64,000 nucleotides of DNA. Source: VXYL01 sp965199945 (lineage in GTDB: Bacteria > Pseudomonadota > Gammaproteobacteria > Pseudomonadales > Azotimanducaceae). Below the pieces are notes generated by a model, which was not told where the DNA came from, made no database searches, and saw nothing but the letters and a program-made list of their open reading frames with translations. Each line of letters begins with the position of its first letter. Positions within the stretch are counted from its first letter, which is position 1. The stretch covers positions 3,968,001 to 4,032,000 of the forward strand of contig OZ241354.1 in the NCBI GenBank assembly GCA_965199945.1. The letters run 5' to 3'. The translations under genes and the position numbers were made by a program. This document shows, piece by piece, positions 15,567-26,589 of this stretch.

Positions 15567-16429
15567 CCATCGAAATTCCCCTCTACGTCCAACGATTCCG
15601 CGACGTTCTTCTAGATGCCCAAGTCGAGGACTTGAGCATCGACTGCTGTTCTCCGATAGTGATGGGAAAGCGTGGGATTCCGCCACAGCTAAAAATTCAA
15701 TACAACAATGACAACCTCCTTGGTCGCAGGCACGAATATATGTTCAGCCTCCCCGATGACGTGCAACTGCCGGTGTCGATTCAGCTCTATTTTGCGAAGA
15801 CGAATGACCCGAAGACAAGCCACTGGAGACTTTTCGCCTATTGCGATCAAGGAATGGTCTTCTCAGTGAATTTGACGCTGGAGCGCAAGGAAGAGGACGT
15901 CGTAACTCTTGCCCAAGGATTAGTGATTAAGTCTGGCAAGATGGATAGCGAACAGCGCGATCGGATTCGAGGAGAGCTTGTTCACTGCCTGCGCTCTCTG
16001 CAGAGATCCGAGATCGACCATAGGAATCGCATTTATTTCGGGACTTTCGACGGACGCGAGGGGACGTTTCTAGATACTACCGCGAATGACTTCATGCGGG
16101 ATTTCACGACTTCCGCTGTGATTAAGGGCCACTTTATGCAGAACAAAGGCTACAAGTTGCCGGGGCTTCATTATGAAAAATTGGCACTTTGGGGAGACTC
16201 AGCGTCAAGAGGTCTTGGTCGATCTGTCCCCTATTGGCTCCGCTACCAAGTGTTGGCGCGCGATCAGCGTTGCTTGCTTTGCGGAGCAACTAAAGACGAT
16301 ACAAGGCTCCATGTAGATCACATTGTTCCTTGGTCGAAGGGGGGAGCCACTGAACTCGACAACTTGCAGACGCTTTGCGCCCGCTGCAACCTTGGCAAAG
16401 GGAACCGCGCAACCGACGACTTTCGCTGA
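15563..16429 (+). CDS. HNH endonuclease with zinc-binding cysteines
   Basis: A 288-residue protein whose last 60 residues form an HNH module: CLLCGATKDD, then HVDHIVPWSKGG and DNLQTLCARCNLGKGNR. The two CxxC pairs bind structural zinc, and the DH and N residues are the catalytic positions. The N-terminal 200 residues are unrecognised and may give target specificity. I place the start at 15563 because AAGGAG sits nine bases upstream and the ATGA overlaps hicB copy 2; an ATG at 15554 is too close to that site. The gene is markedly more AT-rich than its neighbours, a sign of recent transfer. Confidence 0.78.
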   Translation: MTIEIPLYVQRFRDVLLDAQVEDLSIDCCSPIVMGKRGIPPQLKIQYNNDNLLGRRHEYMFSLPDDVQLPVSIQLYFAKTNDPKTSHWRLFAYCDQGMVFSVNLTLERKEEDVVTLAQGLVIKSGKMDSEQRDRIRGELVHCLRSLQRSEIDHRNRIYFGTFDGREGTFLDTTANDFMRDFTTSAVIKGHFMQNKGYKLPGLHYEKLALWGDSASRGLGRSVPYWLRYQVLARDQRCLLCGATKDDTRLHVDHIVPWSKGGATELDNLQTLCARCNLGKGNRATDDFR

Positions 16430-16491
16430 ACCGCTGGTGGTCTGCGCGGTGACGTGGAAGCCGAAAGCCCTCCTGTTCGGCACCGTGCCGC

Positions 16492-18297
<1,806 letters not shown>

Positions 18298-18468
18298 GGT
18301 TGTCTCGAACATCGCGGAGCGCGTGATTGTAGTGGTTCGCGGGAACGTCGGCGCAAGGTCGTCTCGTCCAACGAGCGGGTTGGCGGCGACCAAGCGATGG
18401 CCAAGACTTGGCGGAGCGCGGGATAGACTGTCGGCATCGCATCCATGCCCTTCGGGCCGAGGCCGCAC

Positions 18469-19752
18469 ATGAAAGCGCTCATGGAACGCCGCGACGCGCT
18501 GCTTGGCGCCGGTGCGCCGCTCTTCTACCGCGAACCGCTGCACATCGTGCGCGGCGACGGCGTGGCGGTCTTCGACGAGCACGGCCGGCGCTACGTGGAC
18601 ATGTACAACAACGTGCCCTGCGTTGGGCATTGCCATCCGCACGTCGTGCAGGCCATCGCCCGCCAAGTGGGGACGCTCAACGTCCACAGCCGCTACCTGC
18701 ACGAAGGCATCCTCGACTACGCGGAACGGCTGGTCGGCCGCCACCACGCCGGCATCGAGAGCGCGGTCTTCGCCTGCACCGGCACCGAGGCCAACGAGGT
18801 CGCGCTGATGACGGCGCGCCTCGCCACCGGCGGTCGCGGCATCGTCTGCACCGACGCCGCCTATCACGGCAACAGCGCAGAGGTGCGCAAACTCACCCGG
18901 ACAAAGAACGACGGCGGCGACGTGCGGTCGATCCCGTTCCCCGAGACCTATCGGCACGCTTCCGCAGACCCGACCGCGTGGCACCTCGACCGTCTGCAAG
19001 AGGCCATCGCGAGCTTCCGCAAGGACGGCGTGCCTTTCGCCGGCGTGCTTCTCTGCCCCATCCTCGCCAACGAAGGCCTGCCGAACATCCCGCCTGGCTT
19101 CATGACCGGCGCGGCGCAACTGGCACGCGACAACGGCGGCCTCTTCATCGCCGACGAAGTGCAGGCCGGCCTGTGTCGCACCGGTTCCTGGTGGGGCTAC
19201 GAGAAGATGGGCGTCGAACCGGACATCGTGGTGATGGGCAAGCCGATCGGCGCTGGCGTGCCGCTGGCCGCCGCGGTGGCGAGCCGCGCCCTCGTCGAGA
19301 CCTTCCGCAAGGGCACCGGCTACTTCAACACGTTCGCCGCAAGTCCGCTGCAAGCCGCGGCTGGCAACGCCGTCTTGGATGTCATCGAAAAGGAGGCGCT
19401 CTGCGCCAACGTCGAGACGGTGGGCCGCCTGTTGCGGCGCGGCCTCGAAGCGCTGCGCGAACGCTGCGAACCCATGGGCGACGTGCGCGGACACGGCCTG
19501 TTTCTCGGCGTCGAATGGGTGGAGAACCGCGAGACGAAGGCGGCGGATCGGCCCGGCGCGCGCCGCGTCGTCGAGCGGCTGAAGGAGAAGGGCTTTCTGG
19601 TGGGCGCCGCTGGCGCTTTCGGCAACGTCGTGAAGATTCGCCCGCCGTTGGTGTTCTCCGCCGCCGATGCCACGGCGTTCCTCGGCGCCTTCGAGGAGGC
19701 ATTGGACGATCTCGGCGTGTTGCGCACGGCAAGCGAAAGCGCCGCCGATTGA
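18469..19752 (+). CDS. Class III (PLP-dependent) aminotransferase
   Basis: A 427-residue fold-type I aminotransferase of the ornithine/acetylornithine/beta-alanine group. Landmarks are NNVPCVGHCHPHVVQAI, the PLP phosphate site CTGTEANEVAL, the aspartate in LFIADEVQAG that contacts the PLP ring, and the Schiff-base lysine in VVMGKPIGAGVP. The substrate cannot be assigned. I use the ATG at 18469 because GAGG lies six bases upstream; an ATG at 18445 would add eight residues. The stop overlaps the TTG start of the next gene, so the two are coupled. Confidence 0.88.
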   Translation: MKALMERRDALLGAGAPLFYREPLHIVRGDGVAVFDEHGRRYVDMYNNVPCVGHCHPHVVQAIARQVGTLNVHSRYLHEGILDYAERLVGRHHAGIESAVFACTGTEANEVALMTARLATGGRGIVCTDAAYHGNSAEVRKLTRTKNDGGDVRSIPFPETYRHASADPTAWHLDRLQEAIASFRKDGVPFAGVLLCPILANEGLPNIPPGFMTGAAQLARDNGGLFIADEVQAGLCRTGSWWGYEKMGVEPDIVVMGKPIGAGVPLAAAVASRALVETFRKGTGYFNTFAASPLQAAAGNAVLDVIEKEALCANVETVGRLLRRGLEALRERCEPMGDVRGHGLFLGVEWVENRETKAADRPGARRVVERLKEKGFLVGAAGAFGNVVKIRPPLVFSAADATAFLGAFEEALDDLGVLRTASESAAD

Positions 19753-20753
19753 ACATTTTGGCGGAACATCTGCGGGCCGCTCGCGTCGTGCTCGCGCAGT
19801 GGGACGTCGACGTCGCCGCCGTTGAGCGCGTCTCGGTCTCCGAGAACATCGCCTTTCGCGTCGAAGACCGCGCGCATCGGCTGTATGTGCTGCGCCTGCA
19901 CCGCCCGGGCTACCACACGCTGCAGGAGCTCGTCTCCGAACAGACGTGGACGAAAGCGCTGGTCGCGTCCGGCATCGACGCGCCGGTGCCCGTCGCAACG
20001 CGCTCGGGAGATGGTTTCTCCTTCGTCGAGGTGGCTGGAGAACGACGCGCCGCGGGCCTACTCGAGTGGGTGCCGGGCGAGATGCTGCACGGGGCGATCG
20101 ATGGAAAGAGCGAAGCCACGGCGCAGACGGACATTGCCAAGGCCGAAGACTGCTTCGCCGCGCTGGGCGCCGCCATGGCGGCCATCCACAACCACGCCGC
20201 GGCATGGCCGATTCCCGAACGCTTCCATCGCCATGCCTTGGACGCCGACGGACTGATGGGCGAGCAGCCGTTCTGGGGGCGCTTCTGGGAATCGCCGCAC
20301 CTGACTCCGGCGCAGCGCCGCCGCGTCGATGCGCTGCGCCGCCGCCTCCACGACGCCTTGCGCGCCTACGGCAAGGATCGCGGCACCTACAGCCTGATCC
20401 ACGCCGACCTCCATCCCGGCAACGTCGTCGTCAACGGCCAGCGCCTGCACGTCATCGACTTCGACGACGCCGGTTTCGGCTGGCACCAGTACGACATCGC
20501 CGTCGCCCTCTACCACTACCGCGACAACCCCCGGTTTCCCCGCTGGCGCGACGCACTCGTGTCCGGCTACCGCTCCTTGCGCCCCATCGACGACACCGCT
20601 CTGCAGCTGCTTCCCCTGTTCCTGCTCGCCCGCAGCCTCGTCTCCATCGGCTGGGTCGCCGCGCGCCCGGAACACGACGCCCCAGGCACGACCGCCTGGC
20701 ACATGGAGCACGTCGAAAAATCAGCCGACGCCGTTCTCCGCGATCTTGGGTAG
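19749..20753 (+). CDS. Aminoglycoside-phosphotransferase-like small-molecule kinase
   Basis: A 334-residue protein of the APH/choline-kinase fold. The catalytic loop is IHADLHPGNVVVNG and the metal-binding DFD motif follows as VIDFDDAGFGW. The N-terminal lobe has VSENIAFRVED, the usual nucleotide-proximal strand-turn-strand. The start is a TTG overlapping the TGA of the aminotransferase gene. Members encoded next to class III aminotransferases often phosphorylate an amino alcohol or homoserine-like intermediate, so a joint catabolic pathway is likely, though the compound is unknown. Antibiotic resistance is possible but not favoured by context. Confidence 0.8.
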   Translation: MNILAEHLRAARVVLAQWDVDVAAVERVSVSENIAFRVEDRAHRLYVLRLHRPGYHTLQELVSEQTWTKALVASGIDAPVPVATRSGDGFSFVEVAGERRAAGLLEWVPGEMLHGAIDGKSEATAQTDIAKAEDCFAALGAAMAAIHNHAAAWPIPERFHRHALDADGLMGEQPFWGRFWESPHLTPAQRRRVDALRRRLHDALRAYGKDRGTYSLIHADLHPGNVVVNGQRLHVIDFDDAGFGWHQYDIAVALYHYRDNPRFPRWRDALVSGYRSLRPIDDTALQLLPLFLLARSLVSIGWVAARPEHDAPGTTAWHMEHVEKSADAVLRDLG

Positions 20754-20979
20754 CCGAAACGCCACTCCGCTGGCGCGAAGCCGGTGTGTGCGTTCGCGCC
20801 GCAAGCGCGTCCAACGCACGCCGGAATAGGCGCGCCAGCAGCCGGCCGGCCGTGTCCGCGGTGGGCCAAACCGACGGGGCGACGCCCTTCGGCTTGCCAG
20901 CCGTCGGAACCGGCGCAAACCGTAGTCATCGCGCAGGCATTGGCCTATAGTCGGAACGGTCAAACGGAGGGATTGGGTC

Positions 20980-22641
20980 ATGAGTCACGATTTGGTCATC
21001 AGGGGCGGCAGCGTGGTGGATGGCACCGGCTGCGAACCGTTCGCGGCGGATGTCGCCATCGACGGCGACGCCATCGTCGAAATCGGCAAGGTGTCTGGCC
21101 GAGGCAAGCAGGAGATCAGCGCCGACGGCTTGCACGTCTCGCCCGGCTTCATCGATCTGCACACCCACCTGGACGCGCAGATCGGCTGGGATCCGCAAGT
21201 GACGTCGGTGTCCTGGCACGGCGTTACCACGGCGCTGCTCGGCAACTGCGGCGTCACCTTCGCGCCCTGCAAGGCGGACGACCGCGAGTTCCTTGCCGGC
21301 ATGATGGAGACCGTGGAGGACATTCCGAAGCAGGCCATCCTGCACGGCCTGCCGTGGAACTGGGAGTCCTACGGCGGCTATCTCGACGCGCTCGAGGCGC
21401 TTGGCCCGTCCATCAACATCGCCGGCCTGGTGGGGCATTGCGCGGTGCGCTTCTACGTCATGGGTGAACGCGCCGTCGAAGAGCCCGCGACGGCGGACGA
21501 AGTGCGGCAGATCGCCGAACTCGCCGCCCAATCCGTGCAGGAAGGGGCGCTCGGCTTCTCCACCAACCGCCTGCCGGGGCACCGCCTGCCGGATGGCCGC
21601 TCGATTCCCGGCACGTTCGCCCACCGCGACGAGCTGCGCGCCGTGGCCAAGGCCGTGGGCAAGCACGGCGGCATCATGCAGACCGTCTCGGACTTCCGCG
21701 AGTTCGACGAGGAACTCGATCTCATCCGCGACGAAGCGCGCTCGGCGCGCGGCGCCTTGTTCAGTTCCGCCGTGGAAATCGGCCACGAGCGCCTCAACGA
21801 GCGCGTGCAGGCGATGCGCGAAGAGGGCTTGAACGTCACCTCGGTGACGGTGCCCCGCAGCGGCGGCGGCGTCGGCGGGCTCTCCACCAACAACTTCTTC
21901 CGCACGGACGCCTGGAACGAACTGCGCAAGCTCGATCTCCCCGAACGGCTGAACGCCATCCGCGACGCGGAGAACCGACGCCGCCTGGTGGACGAAGTGA
22001 AGGCGCAGGGCGAGCAGGTCGTCGAAGGCACCAAGCGCTGGTTCTACATGGGCGACCAGGCGCGGCCACGCTACACCCAGCAACTCGGCGAGAGCCTCTA
22101 CCACCAGGCCAAAGCGGCCGGCGAGCATCCGGTGGAGACGTGGCTGCGCTACGCCGATGAGACCGACGGGAAGGCGCTTTTCCACCTCCGCGGCTTCAAC
22201 GTCAACCTGGGCGCCTTGGAAGAGCTCATCAAGATGGATTGGGCGATGCCCGGCCTCGGCGATGCCGGCGCCCACGTCAGCCAGATGATCGACTCGGGCT
22301 GGTCCACCTTCATCCTCTCGCACTGGCACCGGGACAGCGGCGTGTACTCGCTGCAGGAGGCGGTGCGCCGCATCAGCGCCGTGCCGGCCAATGTGCTGGG
22401 GCTGGCGGACCGGGGGACGCTGGAAGTGGGCAAGCGGGCGGACGTCAACGTCTTCGACATCTCGCGGCTCGAAGAACGGATGCCGCAGATCGTCCACGAC
22501 TTCCCGTTCGGGGCACCGCGCTTCATCCAGCGCGCGGCTGGCTACGAGGCGACGGTGTGCAACGGCACGGTGGTGCTGCGCGACGACGAGCTCACCGGCG
22601 ATTGCGCCGGGCGCGTGCTGCGCAATCCGGCCGCGGCGTAG
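20980..22641 (+). CDS. N-acyl-D-amino-acid deacylase family amidohydrolase
   Basis: A 553-residue zinc amidohydrolase. PGFIDLHTHLDAQ near residue 54 supplies the first two metal histidines. GNCGVTFAPC follows, then GHCAVR, the histidine of EIGHERL and the catalytic aspartate in GDAGAHVSQM, in the order of the D-aminoacylase/dihydroorotase-like group. The likely reaction is hydrolysis of N-acyl-D-amino acids or related amides in the cytoplasm. GGAGGG precedes the ATG by nine bases. It stands alone on the plus strand, downstream of the kinase-like gene after 226 bp with no other gene between. Confidence 0.85.
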   Translation: MSHDLVIRGGSVVDGTGCEPFAADVAIDGDAIVEIGKVSGRGKQEISADGLHVSPGFIDLHTHLDAQIGWDPQVTSVSWHGVTTALLGNCGVTFAPCKADDREFLAGMMETVEDIPKQAILHGLPWNWESYGGYLDALEALGPSINIAGLVGHCAVRFYVMGERAVEEPATADEVRQIAELAAQSVQEGALGFSTNRLPGHRLPDGRSIPGTFAHRDELRAVAKAVGKHGGIMQTVSDFREFDEELDLIRDEARSARGALFSSAVEIGHERLNERVQAMREEGLNVTSVTVPRSGGGVGGLSTNNFFRTDAWNELRKLDLPERLNAIRDAENRRRLVDEVKAQGEQVVEGTKRWFYMGDQARPRYTQQLGESLYHQAKAAGEHPVETWLRYADETDGKALFHLRGFNVNLGALEELIKMDWAMPGLGDAGAHVSQMIDSGWSTFILSHWHRDSGVYSLQEAVRRISAVPANVLGLADRGTLEVGKRADVNVFDISRLEERMPQIVHDFPFGAPRFIQRAAGYEATVCNGTVVLRDDELTGDCAGRVLRNPAAA

Positions 22642-22673
22642 GGGGAAGCCTCGACGCCAACCCCAAGCGGCGC

Positions 22674-22703
22674 CGGCGCCATGATCGATTGATCGTGGCG
22701 CCG
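22674..22703. terminator. Hairpin between convergent genes
   Basis: CGGCGCCATGATC and its near-perfect inverted copy (22691-22703) form a 13-bp stem with one wobble pair and a GATT loop. It lies 33 bp past the deacylase stop and 38 bp before the DAHP synthase stop, so it could serve both. There is no T tract, so intrinsic termination is only probable. Confidence 0.45.
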
Positions 22704-22740
22704 GGCGCGGGGGCGCGTGCCCTGATTCAGAGGCGGCACG

Positions 22741-23790
22741 CTACGCCGCGCGCTTCTCCACCGCGTCCGCCAGTTCCCGCAAGCAGCCCACCGTGTCTTC
22801 CCAGCCGATGCAGGCGTCTGTGACGCTCTGGCCGTAGACCAGTTCGCCGCCTAGGTTCTGCCGCCCGGCGACCAAGTTGCTCTCGATCATCACGCCGCTC
22901 ACCTTGTCTTCGCCGCCAGCGACTTGCTTGGCGATGTCCGCGCAGACGGCCAGTTGCCGGTTGTGGTCCTTCTGGCTGTTGGCGTGGCTCGCGTCCACCA
23001 TCAGTCGACCGTTCAAGCCGCCCTGCTCGAGGATTCGGCTTGCGTAGTGGACCGATGGATTGTCGTAGTTGGTCTTGCCGCCGCCGCCGCGCAGGATCAA
23101 GTGGCAGTCGTCGTTGCCGGCGGTGGAGAAGATCGCCGAGTGGCCGGCCTTCGTGACGGAAAGGAAGATGTGCCGGTGCAGCGCGGATTTCACGGCGTCC
23201 GCCGCCACTTGGATGTCGCCGTCGGTGCTGTTCTTGAAGCCGACCGGGCAGGAGAGACCAGACGCCAGTTGGCGGTGAATCTGGCTCTCGGTGGTGCGCG
23301 CGCCGATGGCCGCCCAGCACACCAGATCGCCGAGATACTGAGGCGTGATCGGGTCGAGGTACTCGGTGCCGGCGCCAAGGCCCATGTCGGCGATGTCGCC
23401 GAGCAGGGAGCGCGCGGTGTGCAGGCCCAGGTTGATGTCGAAGGAATCGTCCAGCTTCGGATCGTTGATGAGCCCTTTCCAGCCAATCGTCGTGCGCGGC
23501 TTCTCGAAGTACACGCGCATCAGGATCAGCAACTGGCCGGCAAGCGCGCTGGCCTGCTCCTTGAGCTTGCCGGCGTATTCCCGCGCCGCCGCCGGGTCGT
23601 GGATCGAACACGGGCCGACGATCACGAGCAGGCGGGGATCCTCGCCCTTGATGATCTCGCTCGCCTGCCGGCGCACGTTGAAGACGAGCGAAGACTGCTC
23701 CGGCGCGAGGGGCAGTTCCTCGATAAGGTCGGCTGGGGCGCGCACCTCGGCCATGCCGGTGATGCGCACGTCGTCTGTCAGGTACTGCAT
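22741..23790 (-). CDS. aroG: Class I 3-deoxy-7-phosphoheptulonate synthase (DAHP synthase)
   Basis: A 349-residue first enzyme of the shikimate pathway, joining phosphoenolpyruvate and erythrose 4-phosphate. Characteristic segments are LLVIVGPCSIHDPAAAREYA, LMRVYFEKPRTTIGWKG, GAGTEYLDPITPQY, AIGARTTESQ, PVGFKNSTDG, LMVDASHANS and VMIESNLVAGRQ, all standard for the AroF/G/H type. The length matches the E. coli enzymes. ATG 23790 is the start used by the family; the open frame extends further only by chance. Which aromatic amino acid gives feedback inhibition cannot be read from this. Confidence 0.95.
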   Translation of the reverse strand: MQYLTDDVRITGMAEVRAPADLIEELPLAPEQSSLVFNVRRQASEIIKGEDPRLLVIVGPCSIHDPAAAREYAGKLKEQASALAGQLLILMRVYFEKPRTTIGWKGLINDPKLDDSFDINLGLHTARSLLGDIADMGLGAGTEYLDPITPQYLGDLVCWAAIGARTTESQIHRQLASGLSCPVGFKNSTDGDIQVAADAVKSALHRHIFLSVTKAGHSAIFSTAGNDDCHLILRGGGGKTNYDNPSVHYASRILEQGGLNGRLMVDASHANSQKDHNRQLAVCADIAKQVAGGEDKVSGVMIESNLVAGRQNLGGELVYGQSVTDACIGWEDTVGCLRELADAVEKRAA

Positions 23791-23919
23791 GGTTCGCGGG
23801 CTCGGCTGCGTCGGAAGGGCCAGTGTAGCGTTCCCGCAGACGCCAAGCGCCGGGCGAGGCCAGCGCCGACTCGGCTTCAAGACGCCAGCGCGACAAAGCC
23901 GCCATGTACACTCGGTTCG

Positions 23920-24630
23920 ATGACACGACCGCGCAGCGCCCGCCTTCGACGCCTTGGCGTCGATGTCTGGGTGCGCCGCGGCACACGCGAACAGCGCACG
24001 GCCGTCGCCGAGGCGCAGGCCACCGCGCAAAGCGTGGCAGTCGCATCAACGAGCGGCGCGGCAGCTCACACGGCGCATGTTCAAGCGCCCGAGCCAGGCG
24101 CCGGCGAGGAGTCTGGCGCGCAGGAACGCAGCCCAACGCCGAGCGCACCCGCTAGGGAAGCGCCGAGGGCGGCGACCAAGCACGCGCCGGCGGCCCCTGC
24201 CGAGCGCCACCAGGAAAACGCCCCGGTAACGCCGTTCCACATTCGCTGCTTCCACTTCGGCGACGTCTTCGCCGCCATCGGCGAAGACGCTTGGCCGCAG
24301 CGCCGAATGCTGCTCGACGTGGCGTTGGCGCTGAACCGGTTTCGCGCTGCCGAGAGGCAGGACGTGCTCTTTTCCTGGCCGCAGCCCGGCGCCGATCCGC
24401 ACGCCGGCGACCGCGCGTTCCGCGCCTTCTTCGCCCATCGCGTCCCCAGCGGCGGCGTCGCCTTGGTTGCCGGCGCTCGCGTTCCGGGCTTGCTGGGCGA
24501 AGCCGCTCCCAGCGACAGCGGCTGGCTGAAGAATCGCGGCGAGGACGCGCCGGCGCTCTACGTTGCGCCGGGCACGCTCGATGCGAACGCGAAGAGGGCG
24601 CTTTGGGCGCTGGCGAAGACCTTGGCGTAG
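23920..24630 (+). CDS. HolD-like protein (putative DNA polymerase III psi subunit homologue)
   Basis: A 236-residue protein. Its N-terminus (RRLGVDVWVRRG) resembles the LGI-x-W-x-x-R peptide at the start of HolD, which contacts the chi subunit. An alanine/proline-rich linker of about 80 residues follows, and then a compact C-terminal domain (CFHFGDVFAAIGEDAWPQRR to ALYVAPGTLDANAKRALWAL). The adjacent rimI gene is the usual neighbour of holD in gammaproteobacteria, which supports the call. Sequence similarity is weak, and the family is annotated as hypothetical in many genomes. There is no strong ribosome site at the ATG. Confidence 0.5.
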   Translation: MTRPRSARLRRLGVDVWVRRGTREQRTAVAEAQATAQSVAVASTSGAAAHTAHVQAPEPGAGEESGAQERSPTPSAPAREAPRAATKHAPAAPAERHQENAPVTPFHIRCFHFGDVFAAIGEDAWPQRRMLLDVALALNRFRAAERQDVLFSWPQPGADPHAGDRAFRAFFAHRVPSGGVALVAGARVPGLLGEAAPSDSGWLKNRGEDAPALYVAPGTLDANAKRALWALAKTLA

Positions 24631-24650
24631 ACGTCCTGCGCTTCCGCGCC

Positions 24651-25076
24651 ATGGCGGTGGGCGATCTGCCCGGCGTCGCGGTACTGGAATCCCGTGCCTT
24701 CGAATTTCCTTGGTCGCAGCGCACGTTCGCGGACTGCCTTGCCGTCGGGCACGAGTGCTGGAAGGCGGAACTCGCAGGGCGGGACATCGGCCACGGCGTG
24801 GTCGCCGTGGCGGCCGGCGAAGCGCACCTGCTGAACGTCTGCGTCGAACCGGCGCTGCAGGGCCGAGGCTTCGGCAAGGCGCTCCTGCGCCACCTGCTCG
24901 AGCGGGCGACCGCGCGCGGCGCCGCCGTCGTCTATTTGGAAGCGCGAATCTCCAACCGCATCGCCATGACGCTCTACTTCGCCTCCGGCTTTCGCGAGAT
25001 CGGCCGACGGCACGGCTACTACCCAAGCGCCAACGGGCGCGAGGACGCGGTTGTGATGGCGCGAGAACTGACTTAG
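24651..25076 (+). CDS. rimI: Ribosomal protein S18 alanine N-acetyltransferase (RimI, GNAT fold)
   Basis: GNAT acetyltransferase of 141 residues or slightly more. The family segments are ESRAFEFPWSQRTFADCL near the N-terminus, HLLNVCVEPALQGRGFGKAL with the acetyl-CoA pyrophosphate loop QGRGFG, and YLEARISNRIAMTLYFASGF with the RimI-typical N-x-x-A-x-x-L-Y. It acetylates the N-terminus of ribosomal protein S18. The ATG at 24651 leaves out the expected first strand (VDVLRFRAM); an in-frame TTG at 24603, inside the HolD-like gene, would include it and may be the real start. Confidence 0.87.
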   Translation: MAVGDLPGVAVLESRAFEFPWSQRTFADCLAVGHECWKAELAGRDIGHGVVAVAAGEAHLLNVCVEPALQGRGFGKALLRHLLERATARGAAVVYLEARISNRIAMTLYFASGFREIGRRHGYYPSANGREDAVVMARELT

Positions 25077-25107
25077 GCGCGGCTTTGCACGGCGCCCCGC
25101 GCACCGT

Positions 25108-26181
25108 TCACCGCGGTGGCCTCAAGGTACGCAGACGGACCTCGAGATCTGCTTGGTCTTCAGCGTCCATCGCCGCATCGACGATCGCGAGCAGCGCCGC
25201 TTCGTCCAACTCTGGATCGTCGAGCGGCACGCCGGCCGGCGGCTTCAGGCCCCGCTGCGCCAGCATGTGCCGCGCCATCGCTGCCATGCCGCTCCGCAGC
25301 CCCTCGGCGCGGCCTTCCTGGCGCGCTCGCCGCCGGTGGGCGCGCATCTGCGGGTCGTCGTCTGGGCCGGTGCCGCTGCGTTCGCCGAGCGTCGCGCCGA
25401 CGCGCTGAAGGATGGACAGGGTGTGCGCGGAGAGCTCCCCTTCGTTCAGCGCGATGTGGATGTCCGCGGCGCGCCAGCCGGGGAAGGCGCGGCTCTCCTC
25501 CGCTTCCATGAACACCGCCTTGGCCTTGCCCTTCTCCACGACATGGTTGCGGAGATAGATCGTCGTTCCACGGGCCGAGCGGCGGCGGCGCGATCGCGGC
25601 GGCACCTCCACCCACAGTTCCGGGAAGCCCCATGCCTCGTACAGCTTGAGCTTGTTGCGGCGCACATCCGTGGTGAGGTCCACCTCCAGCACGACATCCG
25701 GGTAATGGTTCTCGCCCACGGACATCGCCGAAGGCCCGACGATGTTCGCCCGCTCCGGGTCCAGATACACGGACTGATCCGCCTGCATGATTCGCTTGGC
25801 GTGCTGCTCCGTCGCCGGCATCACCAAGTCCATGGTGCCGAAGGAGGCGATCCGCTTGCCGCGCACCAGCGCGATGCGCTCGGTGAGCCTGGTCAGCACC
25901 TGCGACGGCAGTTCGTGGTCCGGGCCTGGGCCCTCGCGCACTTCGAACGCCGTCTCCGTGGCGCCGTCCCAGAACTCGATGCGGCGCTCGTCGCCGTCCT
26001 TGAGCTCCCGTGCCGTCAAGCGGAAGCGCCGGTACATGCGGCTGTCGAAATGCAACTCCGCAAGGGGCGGCCCGTGATTGGGCTGCACCGCCCCGCCATT
26101 GGCGGCCTGCTCCATTGCGGCATCCGCCGCGGCGTGTGCCTGCGGCTCTTCTTGCTGTCGTCGTCGGTGCTGTCGGCGCAT
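25108..26181 (-). CDS. Uma2-family (PD-(D/E)XK-type) nuclease, long form
   Basis: A 357-residue protein with a Uma2/DUF820 core. NHYPDVVLEVDLTTDVRRNK supplies the PD...E/D...K catalytic residues, and KLYEAWGFPELWVEV is the signature that follows. Uma2 proteins are usually about 190 residues; this one has a basic glutamine-rich N-terminus and a C-terminal extension (QMRAHRRRARQEGRAEGLRSG) similar to the tails on other mobile-element-linked nucleases. AAGGAACGAG precedes the chosen ATG; an upstream start at 26241 is less likely. The function is unknown. Confidence 0.75.
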   Translation of the reverse strand: MRRQHRRRQQEEPQAHAAADAAMEQAANGGAVQPNHGPPLAELHFDSRMYRRFRLTARELKDGDERRIEFWDGATETAFEVREGPGPDHELPSQVLTRLTERIALVRGKRIASFGTMDLVMPATEQHAKRIMQADQSVYLDPERANIVGPSAMSVGENHYPDVVLEVDLTTDVRRNKLKLYEAWGFPELWVEVPPRSRRRRSARGTTIYLRNHVVEKGKAKAVFMEAEESRAFPGWRAADIHIALNEGELSAHTLSILQRVGATLGERSGTGPDDDPQMRAHRRRARQEGRAEGLRSGMAAMARHMLAQRGLKPPAGVPLDDPELDEAALLAIVDAAMDAEDQADLEVRLRTLRPPR

Positions 26182-26589
26182 GTCTCGTTCCTTGCAGTCG
26201 TTTGGGCAAGAGATGGTGGCGGATTCTCTAGGCGTTGGCAACGCTTATTCAGCAAAATCAATTGGATAGTACATATGTGTACGAATCCCATGCCTCTTGG
26301 CGGGGCGCATCCGGGCACTGGCCACGCGGCAAGGACGACGACGAAAGCCAGACTCCGGGCGCTCTTGGCCGCGGCGGTAGCCGCAGCGGCGTCCCACGCG
26401 CCGAGAGCGACGCGCAGTGGGTTGGGCAAGGGCTTGAGTTAGAGTACGCTACGCTTGTCGCGCCGCCCATGAGAGGCAAGCCGGCGGACGCGACGGCAAG
26501 GGGCTTGACGCGCCAAGATCGATGCTGGCGCAGTGTCGAAGACGCTTGCCGCTTGGCGGTGGACTAGGGACGAGCAGCAGGGCGAGGGG
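26182..26589. other. Gene-poor interval
   Basis: No gene is supported here. The left part, near 26250-26290, is AT-rich for this genome (CAATTGGATAGTACATATG) and lies upstream of the Uma2 gene, so it may hold promoters. The rest is GC-rich with only short shadow frames. Confidence 0.4.
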
